Part shown: one piece after another, positions 8,012-16,366 of the stretch
Numbering within the stretch: the first letter of the stretch is position 1
Layout: each line of letters starts with the position of its first letter
Origin: a bacterium
Lineage (GTDB): Bacteria; Bacteroidota; Rhodothermia; Rhodothermales; UBA10348
Assembly (NCBI GenBank): GCA_013204185.1
Contig: JABMOI010000202.1
Location: 1-33,654, forward strand
DNA length: 33,654 bases
Reading direction: 5' to 3'
Notes under the pieces: generated by a model
The model's input: the letters and a program-made list of their open reading frames with translations, nothing else
Databases searched by the model: none
Told to the model about the DNA's origin: nothing
Program-made: the position numbers and the translations under genes

Positions 8012-9367
8012 CTATCGCAGAAAAGGATTGGAGAATCGTTCATCTACGGCCAGAGAGTTGTCCGTCAACGTTCTCATAAAGGCCACCAAGGCTTGTTTTT
8101 CCTGATCGGTCAAGTTCATTCGAATCGGGCGACCTTGCCTGTTTTTTAGGCGATTGTCTAGCTCTGGATGCGCCTGGATACCTGAGTTATAGTGCTCTAC
8201 CACTTCCAAGAGTGATTCAAATCGACCATCGTGCATGTACGGAGCAGTTAGCTCAATATTCCGTAGCGATGCCATTTTGAAACGACCGCCTCCAGCACCC
8301 TCGTCCGTGGACGTATCTAGGTCGAGGCCGTTGTTTCGCGGTATGTCGCCGACAAAAGCATTGCCTCGATGGCAGTTGCTGCACTGAGTGCGGCCGCTGA
8401 AAAAGAGACGGCGCCCTTGTTCTTCTTGAGGAGACAGTACGAGGTTCGCGGTTTGGATTAAGCCCGTTCCTTGACCGGCGTTTACTGGGCCGAGGTTGCC
8501 GCCGCCGTTCTGCCCGTTTCCGTTTTGCCCGGGACCGCCAATTCCTTGCGCTCCATTCCCTGGACCGCCGTTACCAGGTCCTCCGTTGCCTGGGCCACCA
8601 TTTCCAGGGCCACCATTTCCAGGGCCACCGTTTGGTGGGCCGCCAATACCTAGTCCGCCATTACCGGGTGCTCCATTTCCGCCTAGGTTGGGCAATCCGG
8701 AAGCTAGAGCTAGGTCGTATTTGGAGTTCACGCTGACAATCGATCGCTCAAAGTCTGCCAGTGCCTGACCAATTCGGTCCTCGGTTACGTCATCATCACC
8801 AAAGGCATTTGTGAACAGTGAGGCATAGTATGGTTGCTGCTCAACCCGCTGAACGGCTTCTTCCAACGTTAGCCCCATTTCTACTGGGTGTTGAATAGGT
8901 TCGAGCGCCTGCTCTTCTAAGCTGGCTGCCCGCTCGTCCCAAAACATTCTACCGCTTCTATAAAACCTGACGTTGGCCACTGACATGGCTTGACGGGTAG
9001 TTTGTCCGCCATCAAAACCAGGGCTGAATTGCCTAGAATCGGCAAAGCCTTGCTCTTGTTTGTGGCACGATGCGCAGGAGACCGTGCCATTTTTTGAAAG
9101 CTGTGTTTCGTAAAACAAAACCCGTCCGAGTGCTGCTCGTGGGTTTGAAATACGTCGCTGCTGGATTTGTAGCTGGGGTTCGTTTACCGAAATCAGTTGT
9201 TCAGCAACAGCGACGTTGGCTGCATAGTCGACTTCCTCCTGTGGAAGCGTGAGTCTCATGGCAACTGCATCTTCAGAAACTGTAGCCAAATCATTCATTT
9301 CAACAGGTTGATCGCATCCAGTCCAGAGTACTAGAGCCAGCAACATGAGGGCGGAAATTCGTTTCAT
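8012..9367 (-). CDS. Di-haem cytochrome-c peroxidase (MauG/CcpA type) lipoprotein with glycine-rich insert
   Basis: An exported, probably lipid-anchored di-haem protein of 451 residues. The signal ends in a lipobox (LVLWTGC, Cys18). Haem 1 is at CASCH (98-102, followed by KQEQGFAD), haem 2 at CSNCH (about 331-335), and the C-terminal PYMHDGRFESLLEVVEHYN holds the conserved distal Met/Glu-type region. These are the hallmarks of the CCP_MauG family, which reduces hydrogen peroxide or oxidises partner proteins in the periplasm. Between the two haem domains, residues about 225-293 are a GNGGP pentapeptide repeat, which most family members lack and which accounts for the extra length. Gene neighbours on the same strand are separated from it by hairpins, so it is probably transcribed alone. 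Confidence 0.92.
   Translation of the reverse strand: MKRISALMLLALVLWTGCDQPVEMNDLATVSEDAVAMRLTLPQEEVDYAANVAVAEQLISVNEPQLQIQQRRISNPRAALGRVLFYETQLSKNGTVSCASCHKQEQGFADSRQFSPGFDGGQTTRQAMSVANVRFYRSGRMFWDERAASLEEQALEPIQHPVEMGLTLEEAVQRVEQQPYYASLFTNAFGDDDVTEDRIGQALADFERSIVSVNSKYDLALASGLPNLGGNGAPGNGGLGIGGPPNGGPGNGGPGNGGPGNGGPGNGGPGNGAQGIGGPGQNGNGQNGGGNLGPVNAGQGTGLIQTANLVLSPQEEQGRRLFFSGRTQCSNCHRGNAFVGDIPRNNGLDLDTSTDEGAGGGRFKMASLRNIELTAPYMHDGRFESLLEVVEHYNSGIQAHPELDNRLKNRQGRPIRMNLTDQEKQALVAFMRTLTDNSLAVDERFSNPFLR
8532..8681. repeat. 15-bp tandem repeat encoding (G-N-G-G-P)n in the peroxidase
   Basis: Ten adjacent 15-base units of the form GGNCCNCCNTTNCCN, most identical at GGGCCACCATTTCCA (8592-8621, two exact copies). 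On the coding strand they read as Gly-Asn-Gly-Gly-Pro with drift at the edges. Unit length is a multiple of three, so gain or loss of units keeps the reading frame. Confidence 0.88.
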
Positions 9368-9503
9368 TTTTCTTCTCTTAAGTGACCAATATTCAATGGT
9401 TGGTCAAATATGACTTTTTACGAGAAGGAAGATGTGTCGGAAATGTCACAATAGTCCGACAAAATGTGGCCCCGAAGGGCCCCCTCAGTCCGATAAAACG
9501 CAA

Positions 9504-9530
9504 GCGGGGCCGCCCAAAGGGCGGCCCCGC
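9504..9530 (-). terminator. GC-rich terminator of the S9 peptidase gene
   Basis: Perfect 12-bp stem GCGGGGCCGCCC / GGGCGGCCCCGC with a 3-base loop. On the minus strand it comes 30 bases after the peptidase stop and is followed by TTGCGTTTTA. A smaller hairpin (GGCCC CGAA GGGCC) lies beyond it toward the peroxidase start. Confidence 0.82.
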
Positions 9531-9559
9531 ACACTCACACACTTATTTAGGCGGCCGTT

Positions 9560-12094
9560 CTATTGTTTTGGCTTCTCCACGTTGAGTTGCCACATATCGG
9601 CATTCCACTCGGTGGATCCTAGTAGGTGCTCAACGAAGTATTCGGCCCGGAGCCAGAACCAATAATCGGACATACTTCCATATCCATGGCGTTGGCCCGT
9701 GAAGAGGAAGAAGTCAAATCGCTTGTTCGCTTTGATTAAGGCATCCGCCATCCGATAGGTATTGGCTGGGTGCACGTTGTTGTCTTCATCCCCTGTCGTG
9801 AGCATTAGATGCCCCTTTAGGTTTTTAGCCAGATCCGGGTTTCTGTCGATCGCGTATTCAAACGTGACTTTTCCGGAATCACTTACAACTTCTTTGACGC
9901 CGTGGTGCTTTTCAGACCACCATCTATTGTAGATGTCGTTTGTGTGGTTCCCAGAGCTTGAAACAGCCACTTTAAAGAAATCAGGGTAGACGAGCATCGC
10001 AGCAGTGGACATAAATCCGCCACCGGAATGACCATAAATACCGACGCGATCCTGATCAATGAACTCATGACGATTGGCCAATTGTTCGACGGCTACCTTT
10101 TTGTCTTCCAATCCATAGTCCCGCAAATCTCCGTATCCGAAGTTGTGATACCACTTAGATCGATTCGGGTGACCACCACGGTTTCCGACTGTAACTACGA
10201 CCATTCCAAATTGAGCCAGAGCGGTCTCAAATCGGCTTGTGGAAAAGGCTTTGGAAACAGATTCGGTTTGAGGACCGGGATACACGTACTCCACAATCGG
10301 GTACTTGCGCTCAGGGTTGAAATCAAAAGGCTTGTACATCACGCCGTAAAGATCCGTAACTCCATCTCCCGCTTTGACTTTGAACGGCTCAGGGAATTGA
10401 TAGCCTGCCTCAAGGAGCTGGCTGAAGTCCGACACTTCAAGGTCCAATACTTTCTGTCCAGTGCTGTTGATCAAGGTCGCCGTCGGAATGGTGTTGACTC
10501 GAGAGAAGTTGTTTACAAAGAACTTGCCCGATTCCGTGAACGAAGAACGATGGTCGAAATCGCCTGGGTTCAGTAGTTGAAGTCCCGTTCCATCCAATTT
10601 GACACGGTATGCATGTTGGTAGTAGGGGTCTTCGCTTTTTTCACGCGCATTGGCTTCAAAGTAGATAACACCTGCGGATTCGTCGATTGCCTCAATACCA
10701 CGCACGGAGAACGGGCCAGATGTAAGCTGTTTGATCAGCTTACCATCGGCACTAAATCGATAAATATGTCCCCAACCATCTCTTTCTGACCACCAAAGCA
10801 GGTCGCCATTGGCCAACTGATCCATCCTTTGCACTTCAACGTAGGTGTTCAAGCGCTCTTCAATGAGTACCTGTACTTCTCCAGTCGAAGCATTGGCCTT
10901 CATCACATCGACGCGCTTTAGGTCACGACTGATGCTCGACATGTAAAACTCGTCGGGGCCGGCTGAAAGCCAAATGGATCTGTACGGTTCGTCACTCGAC
11001 GGATAGCGGAACTGGCGCTCAGACATTAAGCTGAAATTTTCGTCAGTAAATCGATTTCCGTTGATTGTAGTGAGCGAATCCGATGCAAGGTCAAAGACTT
11101 GAACGAGTTCTTTTCCTACGTGCTCTTCTCCCGGCATCGCATACTTATACGTTTCAAGCTCAGGACGTTTGTTTCCCGTAGAATGGATAATCCATAAATC
11201 ACCGACTTCACGCTGATCTGTTCTATTGGTAACAAAGCGTTTTGAGTCAGGCGACCACGTAACGCCAACCCGTTTGCGCTTGTCTTTATTTTTTTCAACT
11301 TCAGTCTGTGTCGCGCCATAATCCGACCCAGTGAACGAAAAGTTTTCGACGCCTTCAGTCGTTAACTGGACTTCAGTGACTTCTACTTTGTCTTCCGCTT
11401 TGGTAGCATCATCACCTGATTTATCGATGCGAGCGGCAAGGATCTTGTCGTAGTCCTCTTTGCTCATTTTATAGATGTTGTGATTCCTGCCAAACAGGAT
11501 GGTTTCGCCATCAGGGGAGATCGATGCCCACGATGGGTGATTTGCAGGCTCCTCAAAATCCTCTAGCTCTCTCAGCGTTTGGGTGCTGACGGTATACTCG
11601 AAGTTGAATACTTTCTTTTTAGTTTTCGGCTTTTTGGGTTTTTTATCCTCTTGGGTGTTGCCTTCTTCGCCTTCTTCGGATTCTTCTTCCACCTCTTCAT
11701 CCTGAGAACCTTCCACCTCAAATTGAAGGGTATTCGCGCTGATGAATTTGATTCCACGAATAGGCAAATGCTGCCCGTCCCATGGATCCTTCGTAATGCG
11801 AGTTAACTCTGCAGCAATACGATCATTGTCGAAGATCTGTTTTTTCGTACCCGCCTTAGAATCAACGATGTAGAAATACGTGCCATCGGACGTTTTCCAT
11901 TCGTACCAAAAGTTCTCGGTGCCCTCAATCCAGCGCGGAGCCACTGAGGTCGAGTAGAGCATGCTTTCAATTTTGTACGGAGCGAATTTGGCCGCAAGGT
12001 CATAATTCGGTTTTGGATCTGGATGATGTTGGGCCGAAGCCGTGAAGGTCCATGAGAACAACATCAACAGAATAAAGAGGGAAGTTCGTTTCAT
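9560..12094 (-). CDS. Secreted S9 family peptidase (dipeptidyl peptidase IV type)
   Basis: Exported serine peptidase of 844 residues. A Sec signal (MKRTSLFILLMLFSWTFTASAQ) leads into a DPP-IV-type beta-propeller (WASISPDGETILFGRNHN, GVTWSPDSKRFVTNR, WSERDGWGHIYRF) and a C-terminal alpha/beta-hydrolase. The catalytic Ser690 is in GIYGHSGGGFM, the Asp in TTGDEDNNVHP and the His in GQRHGYG. Such enzymes release X-Pro dipeptides in the periplasm and support peptide use. Residues about 128-162 are an unusual charged linker: an acidic run (EEVEEESEEGEEG) followed by a lysine run (KKPKKPKTKKK), inserted in the propeller. ATG at 12094 lies 10 bases after the stop of the upstream gene, so the peptidase is probably in an operon with it and with the broken glycosidase. 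Confidence 0.93.
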   Translation of the reverse strand: MKRTSLFILLMLFSWTFTASAQHHPDPKPNYDLAAKFAPYKIESMLYSTSVAPRWIEGTENFWYEWKTSDGTYFYIVDSKAGTKKQIFDNDRIAAELTRITKDPWDGQHLPIRGIKFISANTLQFEVEGSQDEEVEEESEEGEEGNTQEDKKPKKPKTKKKVFNFEYTVSTQTLRELEDFEEPANHPSWASISPDGETILFGRNHNIYKMSKEDYDKILAARIDKSGDDATKAEDKVEVTEVQLTTEGVENFSFTGSDYGATQTEVEKNKDKRKRVGVTWSPDSKRFVTNRTDQREVGDLWIIHSTGNKRPELETYKYAMPGEEHVGKELVQVFDLASDSLTTINGNRFTDENFSLMSERQFRYPSSDEPYRSIWLSAGPDEFYMSSISRDLKRVDVMKANASTGEVQVLIEERLNTYVEVQRMDQLANGDLLWWSERDGWGHIYRFSADGKLIKQLTSGPFSVRGIEAIDESAGVIYFEANAREKSEDPYYQHAYRVKLDGTGLQLLNPGDFDHRSSFTESGKFFVNNFSRVNTIPTATLINSTGQKVLDLEVSDFSQLLEAGYQFPEPFKVKAGDGVTDLYGVMYKPFDFNPERKYPIVEYVYPGPQTESVSKAFSTSRFETALAQFGMVVVTVGNRGGHPNRSKWYHNFGYGDLRDYGLEDKKVAVEQLANRHEFIDQDRVGIYGHSGGGFMSTAAMLVYPDFFKVAVSSSGNHTNDIYNRWWSEKHHGVKEVVSDSGKVTFEYAIDRNPDLAKNLKGHLMLTTGDEDNNVHPANTYRMADALIKANKRFDFFLFTGQRHGYGSMSDYWFWLRAEYFVEHLLGSTEWNADMWQLNVEKPKQ

Positions 12095-12104
12095 GATTGG
12101 GGTG

Positions 12105-12755
12105 TCAATAGGCTGCTAACAATGCATCTAGTTCGGACTGCATTGTCTGTTTAACGTCTTGTGATTGTTCTGCTAGAAATGAAAGTAACCTAACTACATC
12201 TTTAAAACGTAGCGTGTATGCTTCAAATTCTGGATTGAGGGCGCCGGCTTGGGTGTAAAAAGGGTTTAGACTTGTGGACGTAAAGGGAATGATGCGTGTG
12301 TTTCCAAAACTAAACACGTCATCATACTTCGATTCCATCATGTTTAAGGCGTGGTAGAACTGAGAAGCGGCATAGACCGTGGGGATGGGGAGATGGCTCA
12401 ACCCATCCGACGCAACGGTGGCGTCCCACATACTGTGCGGAGGCATTTCTATTCCTGTCGCCGAAAATACAGGTGGCCTGGGATGCTCGCCTGCTGCATA
12501 TTGTTGTTCCCATCCGGCTACATAAGCTTCAAATCGTTGTGCAGTTAGTTCTCCAGTCGCCGCGAAGACGTCCAATTCCTGAATTAGGGCAGTGTAAATC
12601 TGAGTTTGTCTTAATTTTTCTTCCTGAGCCGCTTTGTGGTCGGCAAACATGGTTCCCAGATACACGCCAAACGAGACCACCGCAATCTCCGTCACGACCC
12701 GGAAAAGGACGGTTTTCCAGCTTTTAAACTCAAACTTTGTTCGGAATGGTACCAT
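12105..12755 (-). CDS. Membrane-anchored protein of unknown function
   Basis: A 216-residue protein not recognised beyond its general shape. A basic N-terminus (FRTKFEFKSWKTVLFR) is followed by one membrane helix (VVTEIAVVSFGVYLGTMFA), then a charged helical stretch (DHKAAQEEKLRQTQIYTALIQEL) and a periplasmic helical domain. The layout resembles single-pass DUF6090-type proteins, where a helix is followed by NxWxEKRK-like sequence, but the match is loose. The gene starts 2 bases after the TAA of the glycosidase and ends 10 bases before the peptidase, so it is likely cotranscribed with both. Confidence 0.7.
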   Translation of the reverse strand: MVPFRTKFEFKSWKTVLFRVVTEIAVVSFGVYLGTMFADHKAAQEEKLRQTQIYTALIQELDVFAATGELTAQRFEAYVAGWEQQYAAGEHPRPPVFSATGIEMPPHSMWDATVASDGLSHLPIPTVYAASQFYHALNMMESKYDDVFSFGNTRIIPFTSTSLNPFYTQAGALNPEFEAYTLRFKDVVRLLSFLAEQSQDVKQTMQSELDALLAAY

Positions 12756-12757
12756 GC

Positions 12758-13312
12758 TTAGTTGTCCAGTGTGGAAACAGTGATCTGTTCTAAAGGATAC
12801 ACTTCGACGTCAACAAACGAAATGGAATTTCCTTGCACATCCTCTGCTTGCTCGGCTGTGAGCCGTTTTCCATTGACCGCCAACTCAGCAAAGGCGCCTT
12901 GGAAAGTAGCTCGCCATGTTAACTTATCGCCGGACAATACGGAAAAAGTGGAACTTGATAAGCCGTCGTGTCGAAGACTGGCTACAGAGTTTCTGTGAGA
13001 GAAGTGATTGAGTTCCACCCAATCGGAGGCCGTCCCAACGCGAGAAATAGTAGCGATACCTGTTTCCAACGGCGAAATCCCCATAAGGCCTGTTGCTACG
13101 GCTCCAACCACTGAAAATGATACTTCGGGATATGTTCTTCTGGAAGCGGAAGGGTCGCTGATGAGCATGATCATATCGAGTGCTTCGGCATGTAGACCAT
13201 ATTTGTACAAGACCTCCGGGTAATGCGACCGCATTTCAATGTTGCCAGGATCTTTATTCAAAACGGAGATAGCCGCAGCGTTTGCCTGTTCTGGAATTGA
13301 GATCGCATCGTT
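12758..13312 (-). pseudogene. C-terminal part of a six-hairpin-glycosidase-like protein, after an in-frame TAA
   Basis: This segment is in the same frame as the ORF ending at 13313 and continues it directly after TAA (13313-13315): the codons read N-D-A-I-S-I-P-E-Q-A-N and then NIEMRSHYPEVLYKYG, YPEVSFSVVGAVATGLMGI and LTWRATFQGAFAELAVNG. These look like the last barrel helices and the terminal beta-domain of the same (alpha/alpha)6-barrel family. The track only reports it from the first internal start (13261). With one base restored at the TAA (for example TAT or TAC) the two ORFs form one protein of about 507 residues. It could instead be a second, separately initiated product, but no ribosome site supports that. 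Confidence 0.8.
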
Positions 13313-14281
13313 TTAAAGTGCATAGACCTGCATTCCTCCTCCCATGCTCGTTCGGTTATCGGAGAGCAGTAATTCATGGAAGCTGTTGATATCCTGCTTC
13401 CAAAACACCTCAGTAATAAGGTTCGAAGTCCTAACGGCTTTTGAAAGGTATTCCGTCGACTTTGTGGGTTGACCAGTATGTGACAAAATAGCGGCATACG
13501 AACGGTACGCCGCGACTTGAAACGCAAGCAAATCAATGCCTAGTTGCGTCGCATCTTGGTTGGATTCATGATAACTCGGAATCCCTCTGGCGTATTGATA
13601 GGGGTCGTTCATATCAAAGGATTCTCGGTTCATGTATCTCTCTCGCGTGAGAATTTCCTCTGATCCGAGTTTCCAACGATCTACGTAGTCCAACACGGTG
13701 CGTTCGTAAAAATTCAAAAACACAGAGTCTTGGATGTAGGTGGAGTCGTTGGTCCACTGAAACATCCGATAACTTGCATCGAGCACGTCGAAATTGGCTG
13801 GCAAATTGTACCAAAAGGCGGAATCGTCTCGGTAGTCGACCGGGGCGGCCTCGCCAGTTGACGTAATTTCCCAAAACGAGCACCAATCTTTGGTCTCAGT
13901 CACGTTTCTGGCAAACTGAAACAGCATATTCCGAGTGTGAGCGTCCAGGCCCAAGAAGTGAGCGCCTAAGGCTTGGTGGGATACGTCCCGCATACAAAAC
14001 GCATCGCGCCCGGGAAGGGCAGCTTCATACCAGAGGCCTACTGCATCACTATCGCTGTGGGCGTATGAAAGGGCAGTATCTCTGGCCCATTCAAACCGCT
14101 GCTCAAGACCGCTAATCGAGGAACGAACGGAAATCGGATCCAGCACGATCTCAGTACTGGGGCGAGCGCATCCCGTGATTGAGATGGCACTGATTGAGAT
14201 GGCACTGATTGAGATGGCAGTGATTGCGATGGCAATGACTGAGATGGCAATGATGACGAAAGGCAGGTACCTGTTAAGCAT
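13313..14281 (-). pseudogene. N-terminal part of a six-hairpin-glycosidase-like lipoprotein, ending at an in-frame TAA
   Basis: Signal peptide with lipobox (ISITGC), then a mature part with GRDAFCMRDVSHQALGAHFLG, TKDWCSFWEI, DSAFWYNLPANFDVLDASYRM and ARGIPSYHESNQDATQLGID. These resemble (alpha/alpha)6-barrel glycosidases in which an Asp/Glu in the CMRD and WEI regions sits in the active site; the carbohydrate target is unknown. It stops abruptly at GGGMQVYAL-TAA, in the middle of the fold, while the frame stays open and homologous beyond. I start it at ATG 14281 (MLNRYLPFVII); the track start at 14320 adds a hydrophilic stretch before the signal. The signal core contains a five-copy 15-bp repeat. 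The gene opens an apparent operon with the next two minus-strand genes. Confidence 0.78.
14176..14250. repeat. 15-bp tandem repeat inside a lipoprotein signal peptide
   Basis: Five adjacent copies of TGATTGAGATGGCAC; the first two are identical and the others differ by one or two bases. On the coding (minus) strand each unit adds five residues of the type A-I-S-I-S, which together form most of the hydrophobic core before the lipobox ITGC. Confidence 0.9.
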
Positions 14282-14484
14282 CTTGGAGGGCGTGCAAGTT
14301 CTGGAATTGAAACGTATCATTCGGGAACGAAAAAATAGGGCACTGGCAATCGAAAGTAGCCTTGGTTGAATTGCGCTTCAACATTCAAGGGTAATCTATA
14401 TTGCCCCGTTGGTATTTTAATCTGTAATAACTAGTTCGTTTCTTCTGAGAACCCAGTCCACTTTCAAACATCAGTACTAAAATC

Positions 14485-14952
14485 ATGCATTGTCGCATAT
14501 TGAGTCGACGTTGGTCTACTCTTTCGGTTGTCACCCTCAGTTTTCTCTTCGTCCTTTCCCTAAGCTTGGCGGGTTGCGGAAGTGACTCCAAGGCCGCCGA
14601 TGATTTGGTTGGTCCTGGGGATGACGGGGGTAATGGGCAATCGGGCCCGGTTAGTTTCTCGCAGCAGGTCGCTCCCATTTTTCAATCGTCCTGTTCGGGT
14701 TCTGGATGCCATATAAACGGCGCAAAAAACGGCGTCAACCTAACAAGTTACGCTCAAGTGATCGCGAGTCGTGGACAGCAATATGGGTCTTTGGTGGTGC
14801 TCCCCGGCAACGCTGCTCAAAGCCCGCTGGTGGACAAACTTGGCTCAAATCCTCTGTTCGGTATTCGGATGCCAGACGGCAAGTCAGCACTTTCTAGCTC
14901 GCAAATCACATTAATTCGGACATGGATCAATGAAGGAGCTCTCAATAATTAA
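14485..14952 (+). CDS. Cytochrome-c-like lipoprotein with a CX4CH haem motif
   Basis: A 155-residue exported protein. The signal ends in the lipobox SLAGC (LSLSLAGCGSD), followed by a flexible Gly/Asp-rich linker (GPGDDGGNGQSG). The folded part starts VSFSQQVAPIFQSSCSGSGCHINGAKNGVNLTSY, the pattern of Planctomycete-type and related cytochrome domains in which the haem site is CX4CH rather than CXXCH. The end (IRMPDGKSALSSSQITLIRTWINEGA) carries the usual distal Met and closing helix of such domains. It likely binds one haem and works at the outer membrane or in the periplasm. The YceI gene overlaps its last 23 bases, so the two are translationally coupled. It is divergent from the broken glycosidase operon. 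Confidence 0.82.
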   Translation: MHCRILSRRWSTLSVVTLSFLFVLSLSLAGCGSDSKAADDLVGPGDDGGNGQSGPVSFSQQVAPIFQSSCSGSGCHINGAKNGVNLTSYAQVIASRGQQYGSLVVLPGNAAQSPLVDKLGSNPLFGIRMPDGKSALSSSQITLIRTWINEGALNN

Positions 14953-15496
14953 GCGATCAATTGGCTTGGTCCTGTTTTTATTAGCCGCTCTGCCCGTCCT
15001 CGCTTTCGGTCAAGTCGTGCTCACGAAGTCCGGCACGGTTTCGTTCACGTCCCATGTCCCATTGCATGATTTTACTGGGACGTCTGATACGATGGTTGGG
15101 CAGATTGATTTTGCCGAAGGAACCGTTGATTTTTATGTGGATCTTGCCACGTTGAAAACTGGTATCGGTAAGCGAGACAAAGATATGCGGCTAACTTTGG
15201 ACGTGAAGAACTATCCTTTTGCCGAGTTTTTTGGGAAGCTAACTTCGCCCGTTAATATGGAAGCTACCGCTCCTCAAACTGTGTCGGTTCAAGGGACGTT
15301 TTCAATTCACGGGGTTTCCAACGAGGTCACTGTTCCGGGCACACTAAAGCGCGAAGGAACGGCTTGGGTGTTGAGTGCAAAGTGGTCGTTGTTGTTAGGC
15401 GACTACAACATTGAACCACCTAAACTCCTCATCATGAAAGTAGACGAAAAACAAGAGATCGAGATTCTAGCCAGACTTGAGCCACAAACCAATTAG
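14930..15496 (+). CDS. YceI family secreted lipocalin-like protein
   Basis: A 188-residue periplasmic protein with a Sec signal (IGLVLFLLAALPVLAFG). The YceI fold is recognisable from GTVSFTSHVPLHDFTGTSD at the mature start, FYVDLATLKTGIGKRDKDMR and LDVKNYPFAEF in the middle, and QGTFSIHGVSNEVTVPGTL toward the end. YceI proteins bind long isoprenoid or amide lipids; the ligand here is unknown. The gene overlaps the cytochrome-like lipoprotein by 23 bases and its stop lies 4 bases before the ATG of the DUF5777-type gene, so the three form one operon. Confidence 0.92.
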   Translation: MKELSIIKRSIGLVLFLLAALPVLAFGQVVLTKSGTVSFTSHVPLHDFTGTSDTMVGQIDFAEGTVDFYVDLATLKTGIGKRDKDMRLTLDVKNYPFAEFFGKLTSPVNMEATAPQTVSVQGTFSIHGVSNEVTVPGTLKREGTAWVLSAKWSLLLGDYNIEPPKLLIMKVDEKQEIEILARLEPQTN

Positions 15497-15500
15497 AAAC

Positions 15501-16352
15501 ATGTCCAAAATTTCCCTGATCTGCGCATTAACCATATTTCTGGCTAGCTCAGCAAGTGGCCAGATGAAGCGGGAACGTAGTAGCACTGCGCAACCTTCGC
15601 CTGAACTATTTTGGGCGACCTCAATTGTGACGCTGCCCAGCGTTACCGCCGTTCCGAATGGCGATTTGGTTTTCACAATTCAGCATGCTTTTGGGCCCGT
15701 TTCCGATGGATTCAAGGAGCTTTTTGGCTTAGACCGATCTTCGAACATCCGATTTGGATTGGATTACGGGGTCTCAGATCGGGTTTCGATTGGAATGGGT
15801 AGGTCACGATTCGACAAAGTCTATGATGTGCGAGCCAAAGTGGGGTTGGCAACCTGGATGCGCGGCTCGAAAGCCACGATGTTGAGCGTTTTTGGAAATA
15901 TTGGAGTCGATTCCCAAGACAACGGACTTGATTTTGGAGATAGGCTGTCGAGTTATGCGTCAGTACTTGTGGCACACACGGTTTCTGAGAAATTTTCTAT
16001 TCAGGTATCGCCAGCGTGGACACATTTCAATCTGGCTAAAGAAAATGTCGTGTTTGGAGGGGGGATCGAAAAAGAAGCGTCGGATTTAGTGAGTCTTGGA
16101 CTGGCTGGCCGGTACGTCGTGTCATCGCGGGCATCCATTATGGTGGAGTACATCCCAGTTCTGGGGACCCGATCAGATGGTACCAATGACGCTTTTTCAG
16201 TGGGTGTTAATTTGGAAACCGGCGGTCACGTATTTCAGCTATTTGTAACCTCTACTCAATGGATTGCCCCTCAATACGTAGTAGCTAGGTCCCGAGACAA
16301 GTTCTTTGACGGTGATTTTGGTTTCGGTTTTAACGTTCACCGTGCATTTTAA
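15501..16352 (+). CDS. DUF5777-type outer-membrane beta-barrel protein
   Basis: A 283-residue exported protein. The signal (SLICALTIFLASSASGQ) is followed by alternating hydrophobic strands and a C-terminal aromatic residue (FGFGFNVHRAF), both typical of outer-membrane barrels. TIQHAFGPVSDGFKELFGLDRSSNIRFG is the hallmark N-terminal stretch of DUF5777 proteins, which recur beside cytochrome and YceI genes in Bacteroidota. The track starts it at a TTG inside the YceI gene; the ATG at 15501 puts the signal peptide at the very start, so I use that. No channel function can be read from the sequence. It converges on cutC. Confidence 0.82.
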   Translation: MSKISLICALTIFLASSASGQMKRERSSTAQPSPELFWATSIVTLPSVTAVPNGDLVFTIQHAFGPVSDGFKELFGLDRSSNIRFGLDYGVSDRVSIGMGRSRFDKVYDVRAKVGLATWMRGSKATMLSVFGNIGVDSQDNGLDFGDRLSSYASVLVAHTVSEKFSIQVSPAWTHFNLAKENVVFGGGIEKEASDLVSLGLAGRYVVSSRASIMVEYIPVLGTRSDGTNDAFSVGVNLETGGHVFQLFVTSTQWIAPQYVVARSRDKFFDGDFGFGFNVHRAF

Positions 16353-16366
16353 CATCACACCTGATG

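Noticed and set aside
8532-8681. Regular 15-bp repeats as a CRISPR array
   Set aside because: Units abut with no spacers and encode in-frame GNGGP within a peroxidase; the same reasoning excludes the repeat at 14176-14250.
9453-9498. AGTCCGAYAAAA direct repeat between peroxidase and peptidase genes
   Set aside because: Only two copies, 34 bases apart, without symmetry or a nearby regulator; not enough to call a site.
10028-10576. Plus-strand ORF of 182 residues
   Set aside because: Lies wholly antisense within the S9 peptidase, with no domain or signal; a shadow frame.
14175-14369. Plus-strand ORF starting with repeated MIEMAL
   Set aside because: Produced by the 15-bp repeat of the opposite signal peptide; no support beyond the repeat.
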